From an uncultured Anaerolineales bacterium (GTDB lineage Bacteria; Chloroflexota; Anaerolineae; Anaerolineales; Villigracilaceae): DNA of 64,000 nucleotides. Positions 23,911-32,681 of the stretch are shown here, one piece after another (the first letter of the stretch is position 1; each line of letters opens with the position of its first letter). The notes under the pieces are model-generated. The model worked only from the letters and a program-made list of their open reading frames with translations, had not been told where the DNA came from and did not search any database. A program made the translations under genes and the position numbers. The DNA is taken from the NCBI GenBank assembly GCA_937960595.1, contig CALGPL010000004.1:1-64000 (forward strand), written 5' to 3'.

Positions 23911-24741
23911 TTATGGCTCGACAAGTTCGAGGCGGCCTTCTGCCGTCCAGCGAACTTGCCGGACCTCGCCCGTTTCCCCCAACAGAGGTGGTAACAAGCG
24001 CGCCAGGGCGGCTGTCTCGCCGCTGGTATAGAAGCGCAGCGATCCGCCTCCCGCTCCGGCCGCCCGCTTTCCGGACGTCTCGAGCAGGTAGCCGGTCCGA
24101 CGCGCCACCGCCGGGGCCGGGTCAATGACCCGCACCGACGGCCCGGCGATTTGCTCGATGAGCGGGATGACGAACGGGTAATGCGTGCACCCCAGCACGA
24201 TCGTATCAATGCCCTGAGCCAGCATCGGCAGGAGCGCGTCCTCCAGAATGGCGCGCGTTTGTGGCGAATCCAGTTCGCCGCGCTCGATCTGCCCCACCAA
24301 ACCGGGACAGGTATGCGGCAACAACCTGACCCCATGGGCAAACCGTTCCACCACAGAGGCATACAGCGCCCCCTGGAAAGTGGCCGGGGTCGCCAGGACG
24401 CCGACCACGCCCGTATGAGTCGTTTCGGCCGCCGGTTTGACCGCCGGCTCCATTCCCACGAAGGGAACCTCGGGAAAGGTCTGACGCAGGTGATGCAGGG
24501 CCGCCGCCGAGGCCGTATTGCAGGCAACGACGATCAATTTTGCGCCCTGGTCGAGCAAGAAGCGGGTAATCGCCTCCGCAAAGACGCGCACCTCTTCCAG
24601 AGGGCGCGGCCCGTAGGGAACGTGTCCCTGGTCGGCAAAATAGATGACCGCCTCGTGGGGCATCTGCGCTCGGATGGCACGCAAGACCGACAGGCCGCCG
24701 ACGCCCGAATCGAACACCCCGATGGGCCTCTCCGAACTCAT
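23911..24741 (-). CDS. murI: Glutamate racemase
   Basis: 276 residues. Makes D-glutamate for peptidoglycan. Marks are VFDSGVGGLSVLR, the first catalytic cysteine in VVACNTASAAAL, and the second in VLGCTHYPF. GGAGG lies before ATG 24741. The start overlaps the stop of the upstream amidotransferase by 4 nt. Its presence indicates a peptidoglycan wall. Confidence 0.95.
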   Translation of the reverse strand: MSSERPIGVFDSGVGGLSVLRAIRAQMPHEAVIYFADQGHVPYGPRPLEEVRVFAEAITRFLLDQGAKLIVVACNTASAAALHHLRQTFPEVPFVGMEPAVKPAAETTHTGVVGVLATPATFQGALYASVVERFAHGVRLLPHTCPGLVGQIERGELDSPQTRAILEDALLPMLAQGIDTIVLGCTHYPFVIPLIEQIAGPSVRVIDPAPAVARRTGYLLETSGKRAAGAGGGSLRFYTSGETAALARLLPPLLGETGEVRQVRWTAEGRLELVEP

Positions 24742-25466
24742 CGGCCTCCGTCGGCAGCCGCCTCGACAAACGCCCGAAACAGCCGCTGCGCGGCCGGCTG
24801 GTCGGTCAGCCACTCGGGATGCCACTGGACGGCGACGCCAAAAGGATGCTCTTCCACTTCCAGCGCTTCCACCAATCCATCGGGAGCAAACCCAACCGGC
24901 CGAAGCCGGGTCGGAACATCCTTCACCCCCTGATGGTGCAAACTGTTGACCTGTAGCAGTGTTTCACCAAGATAAGCCGCCAGCCGGGAAGTTGACTCGA
25001 TCCGTACCGAATGGACCAGGCGTGCGCGCTCGGCCCCCGAGTCATAGGCATGTTGAATGGCTCCAGGCATCTGATCGGCCACATCGGTGTACAACGTCCC
25101 GCCCAGAGCAACATTAATCAATTGCAGCCCGCGGCATATGCCCAGAATAGGCTTGCCCAGGTCAACAGCCGTTCGGGCGAGCAGAAGTTCGAGGGCATCG
25201 CGCTCCTCGTCCACGTCCGCCAGGCGGGGATGTTGTTGGCCGCCAAAGACCTCGATGGCAATATCCCCTCCGCCGGTGAAAACAATCCCGTCCAAACGGT
25301 CGAGAAGGGCGCGGATGACCGTTTCGTCCAGCCCAGAGGGGATCAGCAACGGCGCCCCGCCAGCCTCCTCGATGGCGCGAATGTATTGGTGCATCAGAGC
25401 GGCAATCGGATAACCGTGCCGGTTCTTTTGATTGTAGGTGGTCAAGCCGATCAGCGGAAGAGTCAT
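24738..25466 (-). CDS. Class I glutamine amidotransferase-like hydrolase (peptidase C26, PuuD-like)
   Basis: 242 residues. The nucleophile elbow LGICRGLQLIN holds the catalytic cysteine, and the His-Glu pair lies in AVQWHPEW. The family hydrolyses gamma-glutamyl bonds, as PuuD does for gamma-glutamyl-GABA, but the substrate here is unknown. I start at ATG 25466 because the frame upstream crosses the rplS terminator. It is coupled to murI by a 4-nt overlap, which hints at glutamate metabolism. Confidence 0.88.
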   Translation of the reverse strand: MTLPLIGLTTYNQKNRHGYPIAALMHQYIRAIEEAGGAPLLIPSGLDETVIRALLDRLDGIVFTGGGDIAIEVFGGQQHPRLADVDEERDALELLLARTAVDLGKPILGICRGLQLINVALGGTLYTDVADQMPGAIQHAYDSGAERARLVHSVRIESTSRLAAYLGETLLQVNSLHHQGVKDVPTRLRPVGFAPDGLVEALEVEEHPFGVAVQWHPEWLTDQPAAQRLFRAFVEAAADGGR

Positions 25467-25486
25467 GAGGTGTTGTTCCAAAAGAG

Positions 25487-25514
25487 AAAAGGGCGCAGAA
25501 ACCTGCACCCTTTT
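25487..25514 (-). terminator. Terminator downstream of rplS
   Basis: AAAAGGGCGCAG (25487-25498) and CTGCACCCTTTT (25503-25514) form a stem with one mismatch. On the minus strand TTTTCTCTTTT follows. It separates rplS from the amidotransferase gene. Confidence 0.8.
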
Positions 25515-25533
25515 ATTTTAAGCGAAAATGGAT

Positions 25534-25881
25534 TTACTCGAACTTCTGCTTTAGATTGGCCCGCTTTCCGGTGCGACCGCGCAGGAAGTACAACTGCGCC
25601 CGACGGACACGCCCGTGCCGCTCGACCACGACCTTGTCCAGGCGCGGCGAATGCAGCAGGAAAGTCCGCTCCACGCCAATGCCATTGCTGGCCGTGCGGC
25701 GAACCGTAAAGTTGGCATTGTTTCCACCCTTGCGAAGGCGAATCACCGTGCCTTTGAACTCCTGAATACGCTCACGTCCGCCCTCTTTGATCCGCACGTG
25801 GACACTGACCGTATCCCCAGGCCGAAGTTCGGGAATGTTGGGGTTGGCTTCGACGCCGAAATTCTTGTTCAAGTCGATCAT
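25534..25881 (-). CDS. rplS: 50S ribosomal protein L19
   Basis: 115 residues, the usual length. Family sequence includes [47 protein letters not shown] and [16 protein letters not shown]19 sits at the subunit interface of the ribosome. It stands alone with its own promoter and terminator; trmD and rimM, common neighbours elsewhere, are absent. Confidence 0.97.
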   Translation of the reverse strand: MIDLNKNFGVEANPNIPELRPGDTVSVHVRIKEGGRERIQEFKGTVIRLRKGGNNANFTVRRTASNGIGVERTFLLHSPRLDKVVVERHGRVRRAQLYFLRGRTGKRANLKQKFE

Positions 25882-25930
25882 CTCTCATCATCCTTGCGTA
25901 AAAGACTGCCGCCTACCGGCGCGGGGCGAG

Positions 25931-25959
25931 ATTATAACATGCGTTCTAGAATGAGGCAA
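25931..25959 (-). promoter_or_regulatory. Promoter of rplS
   Basis: On the minus strand TTGCCT (25959-25954), a 17-nt spacer and TATAAT (25936-25931). The leader to ATG 25881 is about 43 nt and has AAGGATGATGAGAG before the start. Confidence 0.75.
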
Positions 25960-25982
25960 GGCCAGATTGCCTCGTTATCGGG

Positions 25983-25988
25983 TATAAT
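25983..25988 (+). promoter_or_regulatory. -10 box of tRNA-Arg
   Basis: TATAAT preceded by GGG, 10 nt before the mature 5' end of the tRNA. No consensus -35 is found at the usual distance. Confidence 0.6.
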
Positions 25989-25998
25989 TCCGCCACCG

Positions 25999-26072
25999 GC
26001 CCCCGTAGCTCAGTCGGATAGAGTAATGGACTTCGAATCCAGTGGCCGCGAGTTCGAGCCTCGCCGGGGGCG
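25999..26072 (+). tRNA. tRNA-Arg (anticodon TCG)
   Basis: Acceptor stem GCCCCCG/CGGGGGC, D-stem GCTC/GAGT, anticodon loop CTTCGAA (anticodon TCG, decoding CGA), T-arm GCGAG-TTCGAGC-CTCGC, discriminator G. One anticodon-stem pair (A27-G43) is mismatched. CCA is not encoded. Confidence 0.93.
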
Positions 26073-26085
26073 CTCTACGGCAATG

Positions 26086-26125
26086 ACTCACTCCTTGCCT
26101 GCAGAAAAGGAGTGAGTTTTGTTTT
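26086..26125 (+). terminator. Terminator of tRNA-Arg, overlapping the end of the convergent kinase gene
   Basis: ACTCACTCCTT (26086-26096) and AAGGAGTGAGT (26107-26117) form a perfect 11-bp stem followed by TTTGTTTT. The same bases encode the last residues of the histidine kinase on the minus strand, whose stop codon is at 26088-26090. Confidence 0.9.
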
Positions 26126-29100
26126 CGTCCGGCATCGCCCGTCTTGTGATTGGCAGCCAGATGGTAAAGGACGCCCCGCGGTCGTTGTCCCCTCTCCCCA
26201 CTTCAATCCGGCCGCGATGCATCGTGACTACTTCCTTGACGATGGCCAGCCCCAGTCCTGTGCCGGGCGCGCCGGACTCGTGACCGGCCTTGCCGCGATA
26301 GAACCGCTCAAACAAATGCGGCATATCCTCCTCGTTGATTCCCGGCCCGTTGTCCTGCACGCAGAACAACGCCCACTCCTGCCCATCGTCTTCCTTGAGA
26401 CCAGTACTGACTCTCACCCGACCGCCTCGGGGAGTGTAATTCAAGGCATTGGTGAGAAGGTTGGAGACCGCCTGCGCCATCATCGGCTCATCGAGCCAGA
26501 CTTCGAGCAGCGCCGGATGTAGATTCACTTCCAGAGTCAGCCCCCGATCCTCTGCCAGGCAACGGCGGTCCTCCACCAAAGAATGCACCAGGGCATTCAA
26601 GTCGTGCCGCTTTGGATTGAGAGATATCTGACCCAGATCCATTCGTGAAAGGTTGAGCAGGTCTTCGATCAGGATGCGCAAACGGCTCAATTCGCGGCCA
26701 ATGACATCCAGGCGCTCCTCCGTCTTGACGTTCGGCTGCGAACGGAGCATCTGATAGTAGAGAAGGAGATTGGTCAAGGGCGTCCGCAACTCGTGGTTGA
26801 CATTGGCAATGAACTGGGACTTGAGGCGATCGGCCTCCTGGGCCTTGCGGAGGGCCTCGATGAGGTCGGTCGTCCGCTCGGCCACGCGTTCCTCCAATTC
26901 GACGGCATGCCGCTTGGTTTGTTCGTGCAGCCGCATACGACGGATAGCATTGCCGGCAATCTCGGCCAGCGTGACCAACAGGCGGGCATCCTGGGAGTTG
27001 AATTCCCGTTGCGCCGACGCCGAAACCAGGATACTTCCGATGGCTTCCTGTTCGGAGCGAATCGGCACGCAGACCGCCCCCCACCCCGAAGGAATCAGGC
27101 CGTCAATCGTATCGGGGGTAAGCGAATCGCCGGCAACATCGTTCGAAAAATAGATGTCGCCGGTCTCGAAGACCGAGCCGGGCAGCCCCTCCCCGCGGCG
27201 TACCTCAATGTGGGCGATCTTCTCGCACCAGCCGCGTCCGACCGTCTGCCTGAGCACGCCCACCTGCGGATCGTACAGCCAGACGCCGCCTGCCTCGGCT
27301 CCGAGCATTTGGAGCGTTTCGTCGAGCAGTTGCGGAATCATATCGTCAACCGACTCGGCCAGCCGCAAGGCCGTCGAAATACGATTGATGGCTTCCAACT
27401 CTTTCAACCGCAAGCGCGTCTCTTCGGCCAAGCGGGAACGTTCCACGCTGGCGCAGATCTCGCGCGCCGCCGATTCGACCAGCGCCACATCCTCCGCCGC
27501 CCAGGCACGCGGCGCGGCCGAGGCCACCATCATCCCGCCCAGCCAACGCTCGGCCGACTGGAGCGGAACCAGGATGGAGGCGCTCACCCCGATCGAATCA
27601 AAAAACTCCTTCATCGCCCGGGTTTCTTTTCCCCATTCCGAGACGACCACCGTGCGATTCGGCTCCCAATAACCAGCCGCGGCATCCAGCATCGGACGAA
27701 GGTCGAACGGAATGCCGCGCGTCACCAGGTACTGAATGTTGAAAGGCGACCAGCCCAGCCAGACTGCCCCGCTCTCAAGGCCGAGAGCCTGCAACAGTTG
27801 ATCCAAGGCTGTGGAAAGTAACGTATCCAAATTGGCATCGGTGCGGGTCGAGGCGGTGATGATGGCGTTCAGGGCCGCCTGGCGAACCGCCCGCCGACGG
27901 GTTTCCTCGAACAAACGAGCATTTTCGATGGCGATGGCAGCCTGATTAGAAATCGTAATCAACAAACGTTCATCGTGCTCGCTGAAGGCGTCCGGCTCCG
28001 GACTCTCGACGTTGATGCAGCCGATCAACTTCCCTCCCACCTTCAAAGGTACACACAACTCGGAACGCGTCTCGGTGTTCGCCTCCAAGTAATTTGGGTC
28101 GTTGTGCACGTTCCCAACGCGGATGGCTTGGCCATTCTTGCACACCCATCCGATGATGCCGTCCTCATACGAGGTAATCAAATTGCCGATGCGGGCAAAT
28201 TCGGCCCTCCAGGCCTCGCCGGTCAATCCCATGCTGCAATAGGCCAGCAGCACCGGCCGCTGATTTTCCTGATCGATCACCCAAATCGAACCCTGCCAGC
28301 GCAACAGTTGCTCCAGCGCTTCCACAATCCGCTGAGCCACCGCTTTGAGGCTGTGAATCTGCGCCGCAGCCAGACTGGCCTGATAGAGCACCTCCAATTC
28401 GATCAGCCGCTGCCGCGTCTCTTCGAATAAGCGCGCATTATGAACGGCGCCGGCGGCCGCACCGGCAAAGAAAAGCAGCAAATCGATGTCCGATTGCCCG
28501 TAGGTCCGATTTGTGCTGCCCGTCCCTTGATCGACCTCGTAAACCGTCAGCACCCCCACCAATTCGTTGCTGTAAAGCATCGGAACGGCAACCACCGCCG
28601 TGACAGGGACCGTATCGAATTTATCGGCGCGGTGCTCCCAGGTGCGGTAATCGTCCACCACCAGGGGCAGACGGGTCTGCATCACCTGGCCGACCAATCC
28701 TTCGCCCGGATTCAAACGTTCGCCCACCCATCCCTGATAGCCGTGCGCCACCCTCAATTCCGACTGATTGCGCTCATGATCGTACAGGTAGATGCAGCAG
28801 CCCGCCGCGCCAAGCAAATGGGCCGCCCGATCGACAATAATGCGCATCAGGCTTTCGATCTCGCGCTGCGTCGAGATGTCGCGAATGGTCTCGTACAACG
28901 CCGAGAGTTCATCGGCGCGACGCCGGATAAAGGCCTCGCTCTCCCGCAATGCATCTTCGGCGCGTTTGCGCTGGATCGCGCTGGCCACCTGGGAGGAAAC
29001 GAATTCGAGAATGCGCAATTCCCGTTCGCCGAGCGCCTTTGGATCGTTATAATCCTGCACCACCATCACACCGATGGTCCGATTGTCAATGATGAGCGGA

Positions 29101-29837
29101 ACCCCCAACCAAATCGGTGAAGGCGTGCCGACCAGTGCGATCTCGCCGCTTTGCTCGAGCGCCCGATGAACGGCAAGATCACACAAGAGCGACTTCCCGG
29201 TCCGCAGAATGTATTCCGTCAGCCCGCGCCCCGCCTTGACTCGCAGCGCCGGCCGGTCATACTCATCCACATAATACGGAAACGTCAATTCATGGCTTTC
29301 TTCGTCATAAAGAGCAATGTAAAAATTCCTGGCCGGCATGACCTCGGCAACGATCTCGTGCAGCGCGGCGTACAAGTCCATCAGATTCCGGGCGCGATCG
29401 GCCGCCTGGGCAATGCGATAGACGGCATCCTGCAAAAACTCGGAGCGCTTCTGTTCGGTCACATCGAAGGCCGTCCCAAAGCCGGCCGGTTTCCCCTCCA
29501 GCATGATCCGCCCAGACGAGATGTCCACCCAGCGTTCTTCCCCTTTTTTCGTGCTGATTTTGAACACGCCGCGGGTGGGGACCTCTTCCCCGCGCTGCAA
29601 GGCCAGCGCCCAGGTGCGGACCGACTTCCTTGCCCCCGTCGGAACCAGATCATAGAAATTCATTCCCAACAATTCCTGACGGGAATAGCCGGTTATCTGC
29701 TCGGCAGCATGATTGACATAACGCAGACGAGTGCCCTGGAAAACGAATACTGCCGCGCTCGTCGTTTCGGCCAGCGCGCGAAAGGTCTCATCCCTCAACG
29801 GGAGAGGAGACGACGAAACGGCCGATCTAGCAGGCAT
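26088..29837 (-). CDS. Large soluble PAS/multi-GAF sensor histidine kinase
   Basis: 1249 residues from ATG 29837 (a TTG at 29858 is possible). Order: a PAS domain (about 15-130, FRALAETTSAAVFVFQG and YSRQELLGMNF), about five GAF domains separated by FEETR-type helices (about 140-985), then HisKA with the phospho-acceptor in NVNHELRTPL (about 1020) and a HATPase with NALNYTP, DNGPGI and GTGLGLAI. There is no membrane span, so it senses cytoplasmic or diffusible signals; GAF ligands may be cyclic nucleotides, bilins or gases, but none is indicated. No response regulator is adjacent on this transcript; the OmpR-type pair at 30-31.7 kb is separate. The gene converges on tRNA-Arg. Confidence 0.92.
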   Translation of the reverse strand: MPARSAVSSSPLPLRDETFRALAETTSAAVFVFQGTRLRYVNHAAEQITGYSRQELLGMNFYDLVPTGARKSVRTWALALQRGEEVPTRGVFKISTKKGEERWVDISSGRIMLEGKPAGFGTAFDVTEQKRSEFLQDAVYRIAQAADRARNLMDLYAALHEIVAEVMPARNFYIALYDEESHELTFPYYVDEYDRPALRVKAGRGLTEYILRTGKSLLCDLAVHRALEQSGEIALVGTPSPIWLGVPLIIDNRTIGVMVVQDYNDPKALGERELRILEFVSSQVASAIQRKRAEDALRESEAFIRRRADELSALYETIRDISTQREIESLMRIIVDRAAHLLGAAGCCIYLYDHERNQSELRVAHGYQGWVGERLNPGEGLVGQVMQTRLPLVVDDYRTWEHRADKFDTVPVTAVVAVPMLYSNELVGVLTVYEVDQGTGSTNRTYGQSDIDLLLFFAGAAAGAVHNARLFEETRQRLIELEVLYQASLAAAQIHSLKAVAQRIVEALEQLLRWQGSIWVIDQENQRPVLLAYCSMGLTGEAWRAEFARIGNLITSYEDGIIGWVCKNGQAIRVGNVHNDPNYLEANTETRSELCVPLKVGGKLIGCINVESPEPDAFSEHDERLLITISNQAAIAIENARLFEETRRRAVRQAALNAIITASTRTDANLDTLLSTALDQLLQALGLESGAVWLGWSPFNIQYLVTRGIPFDLRPMLDAAAGYWEPNRTVVVSEWGKETRAMKEFFDSIGVSASILVPLQSAERWLGGMMVASAAPRAWAAEDVALVESAAREICASVERSRLAEETRLRLKELEAINRISTALRLAESVDDMIPQLLDETLQMLGAEAGGVWLYDPQVGVLRQTVGRGWCEKIAHIEVRRGEGLPGSVFETGDIYFSNDVAGDSLTPDTIDGLIPSGWGAVCVPIRSEQEAIGSILVSASAQREFNSQDARLLVTLAEIAGNAIRRMRLHEQTKRHAVELEERVAERTTDLIEALRKAQEADRLKSQFIANVNHELRTPLTNLLLYYQMLRSQPNVKTEERLDVIGRELSRLRILIEDLLNLSRMDLGQISLNPKRHDLNALVHSLVEDRRCLAEDRGLTLEVNLHPALLEVWLDEPMMAQAVSNLLTNALNYTPRGGRVRVSTGLKEDDGQEWALFCVQDNGPGINEEDMPHLFERFYRGKAGHESGAPGTGLGLAIVKEVVTMHRGRIEVGRGDNDRGASFTIWLPITRRAMPDENKTHSFSAGKE

Positions 29838-29874
29838 GGAAATTATCAATCGAGGCAATCATAGAGTCGCTGTA

Positions 29875-29880
29875 AGTATA
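29875..29880 (-). promoter_or_regulatory. Possible -10 box of the large sensor kinase gene
   Basis: On the minus strand TATACT preceded by GT, about 37 nt upstream of ATG 29837. No clear -35. Confidence 0.35.
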
Positions 29881-29939
29881 ACAGCAGATAAACTTTTAAG
29901 CATGATCCCCCACGACAAATTGCACGGAAGCGATTCGGA

Positions 29940-31079
29940 TTATAGAGTGTCGACTTGCTTCGACGCCAGAGGCACAACAAAAACGAAGCGGCTGCCGCGA
30001 CCTTCGCCTTCGCTTTCAGCCCAGATGCGCCCGCCATGCGCCTCGACCAGATGACGGGCGATTGTCAAGCCGATGCCCGCCCCGCCGCCAGTCCGCCGTG
30101 ACCTAGACTTATCCACCCGATAGAAACGATCGAAGATGCGCGCTAGATGTTCGGCCGGGATGCCAGCGCCGGTATCCGTCACCGAGAGGCGCGCCTGACC
30201 GGCGTCCGCTTCCAACCGCACGGTCACCTGTCCGCCGCCAGGAGTATACTGCAAGGCGTTGTTCAGCAAATTCGTCAACACCTGTCCAATGCGGTCGGCG
30301 TCGGCCAAGACAACCAGCGGCTCGGGCGGAAGTTCGACGGTCAGCCCCACACCTTTGGCCTCGAACGCCCGCGCCAGACGCCGTCGGGCTGTCTCGACCA
30401 AATCCTGCATCTTCAACGGCGCCCGGTCGAGGCGATAGGCGCCCGCCTCGACCCGCGAGAGTTCCTGCAAATCGTCCACCAGCCGGCTCAACTGGTCGGC
30501 CTCTTGGCCCAGTTGCTCGAATGTTTCGGGGGTGGCCGGTAAGATGCCGTCTGCCAGCCCCTCCAGCGACCCCTTGATGGCCGTCAGCGGGGTGCGCAGT
30601 TCGTGGGCCACGTCGCCGATCAATTGACGGCGCAACGTTTCGGTCTGGGCCAGTTTTCCGGCCATGCGGTTGAAACTCTCGGCCAGCAAACCGATTTCGT
30701 CCAATCCGCCCGGCGGGACGCGCTCATCGTAATTTCCCTCGCTGATGCGCTGGCTGGCGACGGTCATCGCCCGAATAGGCGCCGAGAGTCGGCGGCTGAT
30801 CAGCCAACTGACCAGCAGGGCAACCAGGAGAGCGGCCAGGCCGGCCCAGGTGAGCGCCTCGCTAAAACTGGCGCGAAAATTCTGATACAACATCCCCCCC
30901 CCGCTTCCGGCGCCGCGCCCCATACCCATCCCCGGCCCGCCCCCTTCCATCATCCCCATGTGACGGCCGTACACGCCTGGCAAAGAGACCTGCACAGCCA
31001 GCGCCAGCACCAGCAGCGTGACGGCAATCACCACCAGATAAGACAGAAACAAGCGCAGACTCAAACGGCGGATTTTCAT
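29940..31079 (-). CDS. Membrane sensor histidine kinase with methionine/glycine-rich extracytoplasmic loop
   Basis: 379 residues. Two membrane spans (about 8-30 and 76-97) flank a short outside segment very rich in Met and Gly (HMGMMEGGGPGMGMG and onward). Next come a HAMP domain (about 98-150), HisKA with DVAHELRTPL and a HATPase (NALQYTP, DTGAGIP, GAGIGLTIA). It overlaps the regulator gene by 4 nt. The arrangement matches CusS/BaeS-like kinases. Methionine clusters bind Cu(I) or Ag(I) in several periplasmic proteins, so metal sensing is a reasonable but unproven idea; a simple flexible loop is the alternative. Confidence 0.93.
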   Translation of the reverse strand: MKIRRLSLRLFLSYLVVIAVTLLVLALAVQVSLPGVYGRHMGMMEGGGPGMGMGRGAGSGGGMLYQNFRASFSEALTWAGLAALLVALLVSWLISRRLSAPIRAMTVASQRISEGNYDERVPPGGLDEIGLLAESFNRMAGKLAQTETLRRQLIGDVAHELRTPLTAIKGSLEGLADGILPATPETFEQLGQEADQLSRLVDDLQELSRVEAGAYRLDRAPLKMQDLVETARRRLARAFEAKGVGLTVELPPEPLVVLADADRIGQVLTNLLNNALQYTPGGGQVTVRLEADAGQARLSVTDTGAGIPAEHLARIFDRFYRVDKSRSRRTGGGAGIGLTIARHLVEAHGGRIWAESEGEGRGSRFVFVVPLASKQVDTL

Positions 31080-31765
31080 AGCGGCTCATCCTCAAAGCGG
31101 TAGCCGACCCCGCGCACGGTGACAATCAAATCGTTCCGGCCCAGTTTCTGACGAACGTGCCCCAGATGCACATCCACCACGCGCGTGTCCCCGTAGTAAT
31201 CGTAACCCCAGACCTTTTCGAGCAATTGTTCGCGGCTCAGCACCCGGCCGCGGTTCTCGGCCAGGGCCAGCAACAAATCGAACTCGATGGCCGTCAGCGT
31301 CACCGGCCGCTCGTCCACGCTGACCAGGCGAGCGCCGCTATCAATGCGCGCATGACGAAAAGACAAGACGACCGGCGCGGCCCCAGCCCCGGTCCCTGCC
31401 CGCAGACGGCGCAGAGCAGCCTTGATGCGCGCCACCAGTTCGCGCGGACTGAACGGCTTGGTGACGTAATCGTCCGCCCCGACCGACAGGCCAACGATCT
31501 TGTCCGTCTCCTCGGTGCGGGCCGTCAACAGGATGACGTACACGTCCGATTCGCGCCGCAGCCGCGACAGCACCTCCAGGCCGTCCAGACCCGGCAGCAT
31601 CACGTCCAGGACGATGATGTCCGGCCTGTAGGCGCGGGCCGCCTTGAGCGCCGCCTCGCCGTCGGCAGCCGTGTACACCTCGTAATGTTCCGCCTTCAGG
31701 TACGAAACGACCAGATTGAGAATGGCGGGCTCGTCATCTACCACCAGAATCTTTGCGTTCGACAT
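31076..31765 (-). CDS. OmpR/PhoB-type response regulator
   Basis: 229 residues. The receiver domain has acidic pocket VVDDE, the phospho-acceptor aspartate in IIVLDVMLPG (about Asp54), LLTA and the switch lysine in VTKPF. The C-terminal winged helix (LTAIEFDLLLALAENRGRVL, then TVRGVGYRFE) binds DNA. It forms an operon with the kinase at 29940 (ATGA overlap) and is almost certainly its partner. GGGAGAGAAG precedes ATG 31765. No efflux or metal-resistance target genes are nearby. Confidence 0.96.
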   Translation of the reverse strand: MSNAKILVVDDEPAILNLVVSYLKAEHYEVYTAADGEAALKAARAYRPDIIVLDVMLPGLDGLEVLSRLRRESDVYVILLTARTEETDKIVGLSVGADDYVTKPFSPRELVARIKAALRRLRAGTGAGAAPVVLSFRHARIDSGARLVSVDERPVTLTAIEFDLLLALAENRGRVLSREQLLEKVWGYDYYGDTRVVDVHLGHVRQKLGRNDLIVTVRGVGYRFEDEPL

Positions 31766-31876
31766 CTTCTCTCCCTAACGATCAGAGCTCACAAGCCTAT
31801 TGTAACAAACCCTCCGCCGGTTCTGTGAAGATTTTGTAAAGCAGAGAGGCTCGCCGAAGACGGCTTTCTCAGATGA

Positions 31877-31882
31877 TATAAT
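31877..31882 (+). promoter_or_regulatory. -10 box of the NYN-domain gene
   Basis: TATAAT 6 nt before ATG 31889 and no Shine-Dalgarno sequence, consistent with a leaderless mRNA. Confidence 0.6.
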
Positions 31883-31888
31883 GGGGAT

Positions 31889-32677
31889 ATGCCAGAAGAA
31901 CTTACCAATCTCCCCCGGCGCAAGATTGCCGTCCTCATTGACGGCGATAACGCCACCGCCAGCCTCCTGCCCCAAATGCTGGTCGAGGCCGGCAAATATG
32001 GACTGGTCACCGTCCGGCGCATCTACGGCGACTGGACGACCACCAGCATGAATTCCTGGAAAGACATCCTGAACTATCACGCTTTCCAGCCGGTACAGCA
32101 ATTCCGCTACACGGTGGGCAAGAACGCCACCGACAGCGCCATGATCATCGACGCCATGGACATCCTCCACTCCGGCGTGGTGGACGGCTTCTGCCTGGTC
32201 TCCAGCGACAGCGACTACACCCGCCTGGCGACCCGCATTCGCGAGAGCGGCGTCTTCGTGATGGGCATCGGCGAGAAGAAAACGCCCAAGGCATTCGTCA
32301 ACGCCTGCGACGTATTCGTTTACACCTCCAACCTGGTGGCCGAGGAAAAGGTCGTCCGCGCCAACGGAGCGCGCCGCGGGCAGGCACGACGCAAATCTGC
32401 AACCCCCGCCCCCAGCCCCGCCCCCGCCGAAACCGAAAGCGAAAACGACCCGATTCCGATCCTGCGCCAGGCCTATGCCATCGCCGAACAAGAGGACGGC
32501 TGGGCGCGGCTCGACCACATGGGCAACGCCCTGGCCCAACTCGACCCCGGCTTCGACCCGCGCACCTACGGCCACCGCCAACTCTCGCGCCTGATCGCCA
32601 GTTACAAAGACGTCTTCCAGATGCGCACGCAGGAAATCGACGGCAGTACGCTCTTCTACGTAAAGATGAAAGAGTAA
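31889..32677 (+). CDS. NYN-domain putative ribonuclease with C-terminal LOTUS/OST-HTH domain
   Basis: 262 residues. The PIN-like NYN domain (about 10-150) has the acidic residues expected for metal-dependent RNA cleavage: AVLIDGDNA, NATDSAMIIDAMD and VSSDSDYTRLA. A Pro/Ala-rich linker (about 170-185) leads to a C-terminal OST-HTH-like domain (LRQAYAIAEQEDGWARLDHM, then QLSRLIASYKD), which in other systems binds RNA. The architecture is that of LabA/MARF1-like proteins, whose bacterial roles are poorly known. It is divergent from the two-component operon and has its own -10 box. Confidence 0.88.
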   Translation: MPEELTNLPRRKIAVLIDGDNATASLLPQMLVEAGKYGLVTVRRIYGDWTTTSMNSWKDILNYHAFQPVQQFRYTVGKNATDSAMIIDAMDILHSGVVDGFCLVSSDSDYTRLATRIRESGVFVMGIGEKKTPKAFVNACDVFVYTSNLVAEEKVVRANGARRGQARRKSATPAPSPAPAETESENDPIPILRQAYAIAEQEDGWARLDHMGNALAQLDPGFDPRTYGHRQLSRLIASYKDVFQMRTQEIDGSTLFYVKMKE

Positions 32678-32681
32678 ATTT

